From positions 62,001 through 126,000 of the forward strand of contig JACGCM010002460.1 of the NCBI GenBank assembly GCA_014058105.1: DNA of 64,000 bases, given 5' to 3'. This document shows positions 1-11,900 of the stretch, in pieces. The DNA comes from Kingdonia uniflora (lineage: Eukaryota > Streptophyta > Magnoliopsida > Ranunculales > Circaeasteraceae). The number at the start of each line of letters is the position of its first letter. The stretch's first letter is position 1. The position numbers and the translations under genes are program-made. The notes under the pieces are model-generated. The model did not search any database. It was not told the DNA's origin and saw nothing but the letters and a program-made list of their open reading frames with translations.

Positions 1-78
1 TATCATCGATTTGATTTGGTTCAGCAATTTTTAAGAACCAGTACATCAGATTTAATTTTTAATCACAGTTAGAATTTG

Positions 79-83
79 TCATA

Positions 84-127
<44 letters not shown>
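79..127. repeat. (AT)n microsatellite
   Basis: An almost uninterrupted run of alternating A and T of about 48 bases. The rest of 1-716 is AT-rich intergenic sequence in which I see no gene. A TATATAAATA string lies near 548, but no reading frame follows it. Confidence 0.85.
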
Positions 128-130
<3 letters not shown>

Positions 131-716
131 TAGGTTCATATAGTTGTTGAGATTACTCTCCAACACATCATTCTCATAATACTATAATTATAATCGACTA
201 TCGTTACTTGCAGCTACATCTTACTAAATTTAGTTCTCGATGAACTTTTGTTTATTTTCTTTAACTAAGTAATAACATCGATAACTACATTAGTTTACAT
301 TTTGGTCGAATTTCAGTAGATCGATAGTTCTCGAAGATGCTTCACCTATTTCTCGTCAAAACCACTCTCATTCAAAATTGAGATATCGCCTTCTCCAGCG
401 CAAAATCTGGCCAAATCCCAACTCACAAACAATCGTTCCCGACAATCTCGTTGTATCAAAACCCATTCTCTACAGTCGCACCGTAATCACAGCGACACCA
501 ACCAATCCCTCTTTCCACTCCTTACCACCCGTCTATCATATCTCTCTTATATAAATACCTCTATAAACCTCTACGACTCCATTCCCATCCCACAAACCCT
601 TTATTACCATCCCTATAGCATGTAACATCCAAACCCTAACGCGGTTATCTTTTTCCTACTTCCAAATCCATCAACATCCAATCAAATTCCTTCTACAAAT
701 ACTTTAACCATACATA

Positions 717-1397
717 TGTTGGAAAATACAAAGGGTATTTGTTTTTCCTTGAAGTTTGAATGGTGGAACCAAGTGGTTTTAGTCCCACATTGGATATGAG
801 GGAAACGCAACTCTTCTATATAAGTAAATCAAACACTTACCTTATTGTAATATGTGTGAGAGTTGGTGGGTCACACGCGCATGTGCGACATGTGCGACCC
901 ATGTGTGCAAACTAGCTTGGGTGCATGGGCAACCCTTGGGCTTGCTCGACCTAGGAAACCCGCTTATTATTATAAGTCTATGATTCGGCCTTGGGGCCAT
1001 GGGCTCATAGGGATTCCTTTAAACACTTAGTCGCTTTTTGGGTTTGAGGTGTGAGTTGGGGTGCCTCCAACAGACGCACCTTAAGGTGTGACTCTTGGTG
1101 AAGAGTCACCTATGCTCTATATAACCCAATTTCGTTTTTCATTTATTATTATCAGTTTTTTAGAGTTTTTTTTAGTCTTTTTACAAAGAGAAAATAAACG
1201 CAATCAAAGTTCGTTTGGCAGAAAGATAGAAGTACTTTCTTCTTTCTGCGACTGATCGTTGTATCTTGGGAGACAGGGGCCTATATTCCTGCAAAACACT
1301 GTAGCAGGGGTAAATCTGTCTTAATGAGATAGTGTGTATACACTAGACTCGATCATCTCCTTAAGAGGTATTGGTTTTTCATGCAGATTAGAGTTCA
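717..1397. mobile_element. Solo LTR of an LTR retrotransposon
   Basis: The 681 bp segment begins TGTTGGAAAA and ends GAGTTCA, so it has the TG...CA ends of an LTR. It is flanked by a perfect 5 bp direct repeat ACATA (712-716 and 1398-1402), the target-site size usual for LTR elements. Inside are two TATA-like boxes (near 820 and 1117) and the 'tcccacattgg' string often seen in plant LTRs. No primer-binding site, polypurine tract or gag-pol frame lies on either side, so a solo LTR left by recombination is the simplest reading. The superfamily is not determined. Confidence 0.62.
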
Positions 1398-1471
1398 ACA
1401 TATCCCTACAGATTTATGTAGACCATAATCATGAAACAACACAAAACAAAACACAATCCAAAATCACTAAC

Positions 1472-1610
1472 CTTGTTTACGCGCTGCTTTAGTATCCCAT
1501 TCTTTCGCTCTCTTTGCTCTTGCAATCAAAATACTGATCTCCTCCCTCCCAATTGTAGACAACAAATCCAGAGATGAGCACAACCAATTCGCACTGGAGA
1601 TTTTTTTTAT
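1472..1610 (-). pseudogene. Exon-like frame behind a TATA box, start codon lost
   Basis: A minus-strand TATAAATA (plus 1648-1655) is followed about 38 bp downstream by ATA in place of ATG. From there about 46 codons are open and end at a good splice donor (CAAG|GTTAGT) at 1472/1471. The frame is rich in Ala, Arg, Lys and Leu near its end, with the string ISILIARAKRAKEW. The position of the TATA relative to the frame resembles the two small genes at 2256-2492 and 3011-3385, but I see no clear protein similarity. The solo LTR lies in what would be its intron. I do not recognise the family; it could be chance. Confidence 0.22.
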
Positions 1611-2255
1611 GAGTTTGCAAAGTGTAAACAGTCGCCCACCTCCAAACTATTTATAGACCCTACGTGACTGTTCGTCGCACCGTTTCGCGACCGTTCAACT
1701 CCTCGAACATAATGCCTCATGCGTATTTTCTCGATGTCTTTGAGCCTTCACCTTCTCAGCATCAACAAACCCCTACATTATTGCTCCAATCCTTCCATAT
1801 CTCGAAGAATTTTTTCTACTACATTCATACTCAACAAAGCACAACCTATCTTGTCAGAAAGACGATGTACATCATCTTCCTTATACTTCAAACTTTCACC
1901 TAATGGAACACACCTTGCCATAAATCATTCTTCTCATTAGTTCCCCTATTTTATACTTTATCTACAAATCCCTATAACTAGAGCACACATTCGACAAATA
2001 TTCAAATTCAAATTTCCTTCGACATTTTAAAATACAATTGGTAATGCATTTTTACATCCCAAATTTTTTCACAAGTACATAAGTGTTCGACAAATCATTC
2101 ATAACATCGACAATTCATCAAGACAATAAGTTTCCTTTTCATTTTATCAACCAAAACAGTTTGATCAGTACAATTCCATACATCTACAAAAACAAAATTT
2201 ATAAACCTCTAGCCGCAGTATAATCTTTTCTCTTCACAAGCTTCTTCGCCCGAGT

Positions 2256-2492
2256 CTACATGAAGCTCACGCGTTCAAGAGGACTCCAATATTGTAATTG
2301 ACAGTGAAACTCAAAATCCTCCTCAGCATCCTTCACCTCTGTCTCGCTCATACCTTCATAATTCAGTTCCTCAAGATCTTCCAAGTGTACGCTAGCAACT
2401 CGAAAGTCAAAGTACCGATTGAACAATACCCAATACTTTGTCTGCACATGGCTGTACACCTCATTACGAGCTTGAGATCTCGTCTTCACCAT
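2256..2492 (-). CDS. Small hypothetical protein, 78 aa
   Basis: The minus-strand ATG at 2492 opens a 78-codon frame starting [14 protein letters not shown] and ending at a stop at 2256. It is acidic in the middle (about residues 42-65, rich in Glu and Asp), has several aromatic residues, and shows no signal peptide or membrane segment. A TATAAATA box (plus 2534-2541) lies 42 bp upstream of the ATG, which implies a very short leader. The same TATA-to-ATG spacing is found in the neighbouring frame at 3385. I do not recognise the protein. An MVKTRSQ-type start also occurs in some retroelement gag proteins, so a gag fragment is an alternative, though no other gag feature is present. Confidence 0.35.
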   Translation of the reverse strand: MVKTRSQARNEVYSHVQTKYWVLFNRYFDFRVASVHLEDLEELNYEGMSETEVKDAEEDFEFHCQLQYWSPLERVSFM

Positions 2493-2533
2493 TTTCTTTC
2501 TAACGAATATATCACCTTTGCAAACACAAAGGG

Positions 2534-2590
2534 TATTTATAACCTCCACAGTCAAAGTCAAACTCCAACCACATTAATTTTACCTTGGAA
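2534..2590 (-). promoter_or_regulatory. TATA box and upstream element of the 78-aa ORF
   Basis: Read on the minus strand, the order is ATTAATGTGGT, then GGA, then TTGACT, then TATAAATA. The same order occurs at 3426-3480 in front of the next small frame. This suggests the two promoters share ancestry. Confidence 0.4.
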
Positions 2591-3010
2591 CTTTACAATT
2601 TCAAAGTCAAATCAATCAACCTCTAAATACATTCTTGGACCCACTCAGTCAATTACGCTTCAAGTTGTTATAACAAACCAACAATTAGTTTACGAACATT
2701 TTTAATTTGACATTTAACCATCGATGACTTTCATATTATAAATATATAGGTAACAAAAAATGAATTAGGAAATCGAAGAAAATAACTTTATTTATTAAAA
2801 TAATGGTTACATTTTACATTCGATAACTTCATCCTTCGATTACATTACATCTCTTTACATTTCATCTCTTACATTCGCCATCTAATTTATAATCATTACT
2901 TCGATATCCAAACACATGTTTTCTATTTAGTTTTTACTAGAATCTGACATTAAAGCCTCTTTTCGCCAGAATCTGACATTTCCTCTAAGGAGAACAAAGC
3001 CAACAATATC

Positions 3011-3385
3011 CTAAGAAACTGGGATCAGGAAACTTATAAGAAAAACTGCCTCCATAGATGAAAGGCAGCAAAAAATTACAAGCAGCCTCATTCGCTCGAC
3101 AAAATCCCTGAACGCCCATCCAACCTTCACATCATCATCTTCAATATGAGCAGTAACCCCGTTTCCATAATTTTGATAACCTTTCATACCTCTGGAAATA
3201 GAAACTGCTCCCAACCCCTACAGAAAACCCATGTGTAAACACTCCCTGATTCTTCCTCCCCCATACACCCCAACATTGATACAATACGTTGCACAGTCAG
3301 AAGATTTATAACCCCAACGAACCTCCACATACACATCATGATCACCGTCTTCATCCTCAGGCGAATACCACACTTGGGGCGACAT
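3011..3385 (-). pseudogene. Second small TATA-driven frame, interrupted by an in-frame TAG
   Basis: The minus-strand ATG at 3385 opens a 55-codon frame beginning MSPQVWYSPEDEDGDHDVYV that stops at one TAG. The same frame then stays open for about 69 more codons to 3011. The first part is acidic then Gly-rich; the last third is hydrophobic. Its pattern DVYxxVxxxY...V weakly resembles EVYxxVxxxY...V in the frame at 2256-2492. The TATAAATA at plus 3426-3433 is 41 bp from the ATG, the same spacing as in that neighbour. It could be a 55-aa gene, a gene broken by a nonsense change, or one with an unseen intron. Family unknown. Confidence 0.3.
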
Positions 3386-3425
3386 CTTTACAATCCACCA
3401 CCAAAAAACTCTCCTTCAAACCACC

Positions 3426-3480
3426 TATTTATACCCCACTAGAATCAGTCAAGTCCAATGTACCACATTAATTGTTCCTC
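3426..3480 (-). promoter_or_regulatory. TATA box and upstream element of the second small frame
   Basis: On the minus strand ATTAATGTGGT, GGACTTGACT and TATAAATA occur in the same order and similar spacing as at 2534-2590. A further short frame lies at 3468-3683 (-), with no support beyond being open. Confidence 0.4.
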
Positions 3481-3683
3481 GAGAAAGAGGATACCAGATA
3501 CAGTTCACTTTGACCTTGAAAATGACAATATGAAGACACGTTAGAACATTCGGTAACCTCTTCAGCTTCTGATTTCTTCTCAACACAACCACAAGTACTT
3601 ATGTCAAGAATGGGACGATTGTAGTAGCATATTCCCCAGATTCGACAAGAGTAAGCCATCACAGTGTAGTCGAAGACAGTCAA

Positions 3684-4165
3684 ACATAGTCGAAGATAAC
3701 TCAGCTTCTAAGAGATACCATAAGTCCTCGACCTACCAAGAAGTAGCCGTTGTGCCTGGTCAAGGAAAAAACTGTTAGAGATCCGCGAAGTTCGCCCACT
3801 CCCCACAGAATAAGAGACTATTTCTGTCTTTTTGTAAACTGCATGTATTTACTATAAATACAGGCAGATAATAGATTATACAGATCCGCAACTCTATTAT
3901 CTTTACTTCCTTACTCTACTATCACTCCAAAAACTTTTAATAACTGGCATCTTACTAGATTTTACATCAAAATTCTCTTTGAGGTCGTGATTTTTCTCAG
4001 CTTCTACTGAGTTTTCCACGTAAAATCTTGTTTGTTTAGCCTCTTATTGTATTTTCCTTACGAATAGTATTGACGAAGATTCTCCTTTCGGAAAACACGC
4101 CACTACAAGAGGCAATGGTAACATACATTAGGGGAAAGGCTAAACCACTTTGAAAATGCAAGGCC
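3684..4165. other. Intergenic, LTR-like but unproven
   Basis: From about 3772 the sequence starts TGTTAGAGAT and carries an ACTATAAATACA box near 3851, followed by T-rich promoter-like DNA. This looks like the 5' part of a copia-type LTR. I could find neither a matching CA end nor a target-site duplication, so I do not call an element. Confidence 0.3.
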
Positions 4166-4300
4166 ATGCTCAAGAACATACTAAGAGTCAGGAACTCTTT
4201 AAAATCTTTTAGAGTGGATCACAAGTATAGAGAAGCTAACACTGGCTCTGATTATCTATCTACTTTTCTTGATACTATAGGTGAAATTGTAATGTCCCCT
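4166..4300 (+). pseudogene. Reverse-transcriptase RNase H-like (RVT_3) remnant
   Basis: A short plus-strand frame contains LKSFRVDHKYREANTGSDYL. This resembles the end of the RNase H-like domain of plant non-LTR retroelement polyproteins, where a beta strand is followed by H-x-YREAN-x-x-AD-x-LA. Only about 45 codons remain, the conserved AD is replaced by SD, and no reverse transcriptase core is nearby. It is a decayed transposon fragment, not a host gene. Confidence 0.45.
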
Positions 4301-4379
4301 AGCTCCATGTCCCAACCCTTGTATGTAAAATTATGGAGGAGGATGTTAGGGGAAAAGTATTGGAATATAGTATAATTAT

Positions 4380-5908
4380 GATGATCAATAAAGCGAAGAT
4401 GAAGAGAATCTTACTAACCTCTTTTCCTGATTTAGCAAATCTTTATGAGCTTGAGTGGAGTCTTCCTTTGGATTGGTTGAGACTTTAATAGGATGTAGCC
4501 TCCAATAGGAACTTCCCATCTATTTAACTTGATAGGGTTTGAGTAGTCTTCCCATTATACAACCCTAATAAAAGGTAACACTAGGTCCCACCAACCTTAA
4601 CTTGATGTAACAATTGGGCACATGCAATAACACCTATAAGACCTATTAACATGTGTGTTTGTGAACTTGAAGATAAACATTGAGTAGTGCCGGTATAGAT
4701 GGGAAATCCAGCAATCTCCCACCCAGTGTTAACTCAATTTTTTAAGAAAAATATTTTTAGCTTGATTCACAGTTTTATGAAAAGCATTTTTTATTTTTAT
4801 TACCACAGATGATAATTTGTCAAAGGCAATGTTACATCGAACTTGACTGTCACTCTACAACTAAAAATATGGCTAACACTATAATAACCTAATTTCGTAT
4901 ATGAACTTAGCCTTACACCAATGATATTCAGAGCGTCTAGATAAATAATGGAAGAATACTAGCACAAAATTTAGTGTGGAAAACTTTTGAATAGGTTAAA
5001 AACTACGACCTCTCTTGAGGATTTAGAAAGAGATAAGTTTATTGATAGATGTTATATATTACAAGAGATGCTTTGAGTATTTTAGTATAGAGTTTGAGTG
5101 AGCATTCATCCGTTCTTCATCTGGAATTCTCTGGTCCTATTTATAAGTATTATAATATGACCGTTTGACGACCATTATTGTCCTTAATGCTGGACGTTAT
5201 AATGCATATTTGATAAACTTCAATTTGATTGTGTAACAGTCCGATCTTTACTGTCTTGTAACAACTTTATTGATGACAGTGCGTTTATTAGCTTGAACTG
5301 TTGATGTAGAGGTCGAAAGTGATGACTTAGAACTTTGTATTGTGCCATGTATATGTTAATTAGGTTGAGTGGTCGTATGGTGGTCGAAGATGAAGCATGA
5401 GTTCGAGATGCGTAATAAGCAACTACAGATATCAAGACGTATTGTTTGCTTGAGTATCAACAGAGTAGATAAAAGTCGTCTTCAAATGTGATGACTAATC
5501 AAATAATACCATACGCTAAGAATAATGCCATATAGACTTAAAACCTTTTTTATTGTTTTATTTCCCTTTCATTTAAACAATATGTTTTCTTTTCATTTTA
5601 GCATTGGACAAGTAATTAAATGATAATTCAATCCGGTTTAATATTTTCATCCTTTACACTAATTACAACTATTTTACGTTTAATTGTATACTTGATTGTA
5701 CAGTTTTGCACATCTCTTTTCGGCTTACAAGTCTTATCAGATGGTCTTACCAAGTACATATTATCGTCCAAAATACTATTTGTTGCCAGGTAAATAATAC
5801 TTTTACTTTGTTCAGTAATTCCTATATTGTCGATTTGTTTGATTACTTAAAATCCCCAAATTGATTGGCGGGTTTTATTTCTGAAATCTGTCGATTTGAA
5901 AATCGAAG
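4380..5908. other. Intergenic, no gene seen
   Basis: AT-rich sequence with short strings typical of decayed retroelements, such as 'caatctcccaccc' near 4711. No supported reading frame. The last 150 bp are presumably the MAD1 promoter and leader; I see no strong TATA box there. Confidence 0.5.
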
Positions 5909-8900
5909 ATGATAGTTCGGACTCCAACTCAGAGGAAGAGAAGAGCATCAACAACAGATGATGATTACTCTGTGTTTACTCCAAATCAACAACAACTACA
6001 ACAACAACAACAACAACAACCTCTCATAATCTACGAAGACGATCCAAATGAATCATCTCACCCCAACTCTTCTTCATCTTCTCATCAAATGCTCTGCACA
6101 TATCAATGTCGACAGATGGTAACAACAACCTTCTATATCTCTCCTATCTATCTTCATTACGTTTCAACACAATCACAACTCTTGTGTCGTTGTTGTTGTT
6201 GTTGTTGTTAATTTATTAGGTCAAATCAGAGTTTCTCGACGCATTCAGCACCGCAGAGAAGCAACTACGTGATTATCAATCGAAATTTGAATCGCTTAAC
6301 GACGATCTTTGCAAATCTGGTGAGTTTCATACATGAATTGTTGCTTCATTTGAATGAAATGTTTTCATGTGTAATTACTCACCTGTTACAGAAATCGAGA
6401 GGAAGAAATACTATGATCAGTTATCTTACTCAGAGCAAGAACTTGCTGGTGCTAAAGGTCGTGAAAAAGCGCTCCAAGAGCAACTCATGAAAGAAGTTAC
6501 TGATTCTCAAGAACGATTTCAGAAACATATAATGTCTCACAGTGAACTTGAGGTACATATTCACAGCTAAATTACTTGTAAATTTAGATTGGCGTTACGA
6601 CGTTTATGTGCTTTGTGTTTGTGATGATATTAGGTGAAACTTAGAAAAGAAGTTGACGTTCGTAGACATGCGGAGTCTTCAGCAGCTTCAGCTAAAGAGA
6701 AAGTTAATCTGTTGGAGGAAAAACTTAACAATCTTTCGGAAAGCACTGAAAGGGAGAAAAACCGTCTTCATAGGGAGATCGCACGGTTAAAGAAAGAGTC
6801 GAAACTTTCAGTTTCTAGAATAAGTGCAAATGTGAGTAACTTAACTTGGTAGTTTATTGCACTAAACATGGTTTCTATCTTATTACTTGAATTTTATTTT
6901 TTTTGTAGCTTGAACGGATGGAATGCCGAGCAAGTTATGCCGAAAAAGAATCAGAGTTACTGAAGCGACAGCTAGAGGATCACAGCAAACAGCTAAATGA
7001 GGTCTTTTTTAGTCTTGATTTTATCTTTCTACGTGTTAAAGTAAATTTATGAGTGCTTCTATAGTTCTATTATGCTAAAGAAATTGAATGAAAGATGTAG
7101 AGTTTTGCATCTCTTTATGCGTTCTCATAAATAAGATAATTGCAAAACTATTAGCAGAATCCTTGGTTTGAGTTTGATTTCATGGATCAACTTAATTGAT
7201 CTGGCGGTTCAACCTAGTTTTTTAATTAAGTTCCTTCACTTGGTCAAATTTCTTCCACGATCTGTATAATTGGCCTATAGATGCATTCCCCTATGAAGTT
7301 GATGAAGGCTGTGTTTGGAACTTTTTTATCTTTCCGAACAGCCAATGTCTTTACTATAATAAGGGCCGAAATTGACCCGTTACTTGCTATCAATTGCACA
7401 ATAAGTTCTTATAACTGGCCTTTGAAGTCTTCACTTGGTCTAGAGTTGATGTCACAAGTCTACTTAGTGACCCAGCATACCCGTCTATGTTAACCTAGCT
7501 GACATGGGATGACCAATTGAGCTATGAAAACTCGTGTCCTAAGTTTCTCATGCTTACATATAAAGTTTTTTGACCTGCCTGCCTGCCTGCCTAAAGTTGT
7601 GTCAGAAGTATATATTTGCAGGGAGTAAGAACTACACATTTTGGTCCTTGACGTCTCATCATTATTTATGCGATTTTTTTGGCAGAGGCTAAATACTATG
7701 ATATGAAACAACGATGTGGAAGCAAAATTGTTTGAAAATTCAATCAAATTGGCAAAACAAATTTTTATTCAATCTCTCATAAACTATGAAAAAATTCTCT
7801 AGTTATTTTCAACTAACAACTCTAGTTAAAACCCTAACTTAGATTCCTTTTCTATAAAATAAAGAGGCCTTACAGTCATGGGATCTTTTTCTATTGGAAT
7901 CCCTTTATTAAAGCAATTCTAAATCAAATGAACTTATAAAAAAGGAGAGATTCTAAATTAATTAAAATACTAAAATTAAGAGAGAATATTCTAGAAATGA
8001 GAGATATCGAGAAGCTGACTACGACCCGAGACGGGTGGAAGGCGACCACGATATATCATACTCGAACTCTTCATCATTTAGCAGTTGTCGTCTCTCAATT
8101 GTGACACTAATAATAAATCGATACCATTACATATGATTTTTATTTGCTTGCATCTTACCTTACTAACTTTTTTATTTGAATGTTTTCCTCTTATATCTAC
8201 CAGTGTCTGCATCAAAAAAGCGAAATAGAGAGAAAGTTATTGAGCTTTACTTTTCCATCTCAAGAGGTTTCTACTACAGAGGTCTATACTTTGGTGAAGC
8301 ATTTGCAGGAAGAGCTTAGGAACTGCGTAAGTTTAGCAAACTCTGCAGTCTGCATACAATCTTATGAGTGATAATACCCTTCAGCATTATAAATATAGTT
8401 TATTTACACATTTCTTCTGAAAATGCTAATATTTTTAGAAGCTCCGAAAAAGGCTTTCTGAGATGAAAAGCCAGATACATATATACAAGCCGAAGGTGAT
8501 AAACCTCACAACAAATGGAGAACCAAACCTAAATGAGGATTTTCCCTTCAACAAATAGATTTTTGGACACCATCAATTTATAGTTTTGATGGCAGAGACC
8601 GAATGCAAAATGATGAGCAAGTCCGGTTTCTCATTTCATGCATTCTTCATGAGCTCCCATACGACGGTCGTAGTTCGTATTTCCAGTTTTTGAAGGGATC
8701 CCTTAGGACGAGGATTATTTTACGATGTGCCAATAGTAACTTCGGTAATGTCGGATATCTCATGCTTCGGCCTAGTAGGATTTACATGACCTTCCATGAA
8801 ATCAACCATAGGGTACTGCATGTTAATTGGTCGCAATGTAGTTAAACGGAGGAGCAAGAAGCAAAAGATTGTAGCACGGTCTAGCACAGTATTGGAATAC

Positions 8901-11900
8901 AGAGCTATGGCAAACACGACTTGCGATTTTATATGGATTGCACAATCTACTATTAGAATTTAGGGTTCCCTTTAAGGAACCAATTTAGATATACTTCGAA
9001 AATCAATCTGGGGCCTTCATCTCTTCTGATCCAGTATTTTTCAAGAGAACTTAAAATATGGAAGTCGATTGTTACGTTGTACGTCAGAAGCTCTAAATTC
9101 GCACTCAATTTATATCGTGTCAAAACCAGTTGCAGACATCTTTGACAAAGCAGTAATACGCACTACTGATTGTTTATGCTCCAAGCTTGGTATGAGAAAC
9201 ATATATGTTTTAGCTTGAGGAAAGTGTTTAGAAGTTTAGTTATTGTTTGTTCACTTACGTCTGTGAGTCATAAATAAGTAGTTTGTGGGGACTTAAGTAA
9301 TTAGGTAATCGACTTTGTCTCTCTCTCTCTCTCATGCATTTCCTTGACCCAACCCATATCGTTCCCTTTTCTCTTTGTATTTTCTTCCAGAATTTATTCA
9401 TGGTATTATAATATACATATTGAAGTTGTGAAATTTACATATTATTAGTTGTTATTGCTATTTAATATTTTTATTTATTATGTACTCACCTTGCTTTTCA
9501 TTTTAACAGGAGTCTGAAGTACAAGAAGCAAGAAGATTGAAATCGTTAAGTGACAACATTGAGTTAATGAGAGAGAGATTATCCGAAGAGAAGGGTCGCA
9601 GAGAGCGGGCCGAGTCGGAGTTATTAAAACTACAAGAAGTCCAACTTAGCATGAAAGAGTTGGAAGATGAACTAATGTTGTGGAAGTTTGCAATCAAAGA
9701 AATTCCTGGCATTTCATGTTCGGATGATCTTCCAATTAAGTTTGCTGGTTTGCAAAAGTATGTGCTTAACCTTCGTCATGTGTGCTTACAAAATTTCACT
9801 AATACTTCTTTTCTAAAAAAGTAGATACTAGAGAGAGAGAGAGAGAGATCCTTGGGATGCTTGTATATGTATCTCGCATCATGCAATAAGCCTCTAGATG
9901 CACAATTTGCACACCCAAACACACCTTCACCTAGTGGGTGGTAGGCGTAGGTCTACGCGAAGTACCTTAAGCTGCCTAAAAGAGGAGAGATGCAGATGAA
10001 GTAAAGCTGATAGTGAAAATGTTGGAGAAAATTGCTTCTAGAATTTCCATGTTTCTTGTATATTAAACATCTTTCGTGGAAATAGAAGGAATGCCCTTTG
10101 TATCCTATACCAGCAATATAACTTAACTAAATTATTTTTAACTCAAAGTAAGGCACCAAAGAATTGAAATACAAAATAGTCCAATAAAATGTGTATATAT
10201 TTACTATGCATTTTATATGTGTTTACATGCTTGCATCAAGGATTGGATTACCTAGTTTAAAGGATGTACAAGTCTAATATGACGATTTTGTTAGATACAC
10301 TTGATATCATGATATACTCTATAGATTGGTCAGACGGATTGGTTTCTTATTTTTGAAAATATAATCCAGCCTATGTATCTACCATAAAATTGTTTTTGTC
10401 AACCAATTCATTGATATGTTGGTCTGTTGTTTTGTATAATATTAAGGATATTTGAAGCATGATGTGCATCAGTGCAGGTACTTAAGTGATTTTGGTTCTT
10501 TTTCCTTCAACTCGTTAGTGGACATACCATGGAAAATAATACTATCCCTATAATTAAGCTACTTATATATCCTTTTGTTCAGTCTTCGACTCTTTTTGAT
10601 GGTACTTTTGTGTTTGATATAGAGAGGTGGTTGATAACATGATGAAAGTTGGTGAGATAAGTGCACGTTTGAAACTGACGGAGGTAGCGTTGGAAGCTGC
10701 AGAAAATGGTAAACAACTTACTGAAACTGAAGCTGCATTGACCAAAGAAAAAACTGAGGAGTTAACGTTTGAGTTGAAACGGCTTGAATTAACTGTAGGT
10801 ATCCAATACAACAACTTCCAGTATATAATTATTACACCCTTGCCATGAATTTATGCTCTCACTTGCTCATACAGCTCTCTTCTGTTAGTGGAGAAAGAGA
10901 TAGACTGAGAAACGAAGCTAATACGTGGAAAAAACAAAAGAACGTCGGACCAGCGGGTGAAATAAAGAATGAATCTCTTATTCAGGTTATACCTTTTGAT
11001 CTCCAATCTATTTGATTTTTATTTTCCCCTTTGCTGACGGCTGCTCTTTTTGCTTGATCTTGAAAGTGCAGGAGTTAGAGGCATCTCTTGCTGAAAAGGA
11101 ATGCTCTATTAGACAACTAGAAAATAAATTGTCTGATCAGAAGGAAGTCATTAGTCGTCAATATAAAGAAATAATGTTGCTCACTGAGAGGCTAAATAAT
11201 GAAGCACGGAGAATAAAGTCATTGGAGAGGGAGGGTGATCGGCTCCGTTCCGAAATTTCTCTTTTGGAATCTAAGGTATGTTTACAAAGCTCTGCTTCTG
11301 TACAGTGCATGTTATCGAGTCTTTTCTTAAAAAATATTCCTATTTAGTCTGTTTCTTTTTCCTTCTTCTCATGCATTTGCTCTAGTTGTCATATATTGGA
11401 AATTGGTCTATATTAGACGTGGATGGAAGAAGGTTCAGATTTCATCATAGAAGGGGTTTACTAAGGGGGCTATTTAATTGTATTTCTGTTTTGAACAGTC
11501 CCGAATTCTCCGATCTTGAAATTGGACAGTCCCAAATTCTCTGATGTTGCTATTGAACTACCCCAAATTATTTGGTTGTTCAGTCTATTGTTTTGTGTTA
11601 GAATTGGTAGGTTAATATGGGATTTTTTTGCAAGGTCATCTTCATCTTGACAAGTTCTTACCTAATCAACTCTCCTGCCTCTTCTCCTTCTGCGTTCAGT
11701 GACATGTTTCAGTCAATATTTTGGGATGCCATAATATAAATTTAAAGTCAGTGAGATTATTTATGCAATCATTTATATGAAATCGTACTTCCTCATATGG
11801 CCTACATGACAATAAGTCATGGTTTCTATTTGTTAAAAACTACGTTTGCGGAAGCTAAATTATCTCAATTAAAACTATGATCTCTCAATTGTATAAAATA

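Noticed and set aside
3772..4110. Possible second LTR starting TGTTAGAGAT
   Set aside because: No matching end, target-site duplication or primer-binding site was found.
8437..8520. Exon-like stretch after an AG in MAD1 intron 6
   Set aside because: The protein continues correctly from 8326 to 9510 without it, and no suitable donor restores frame.
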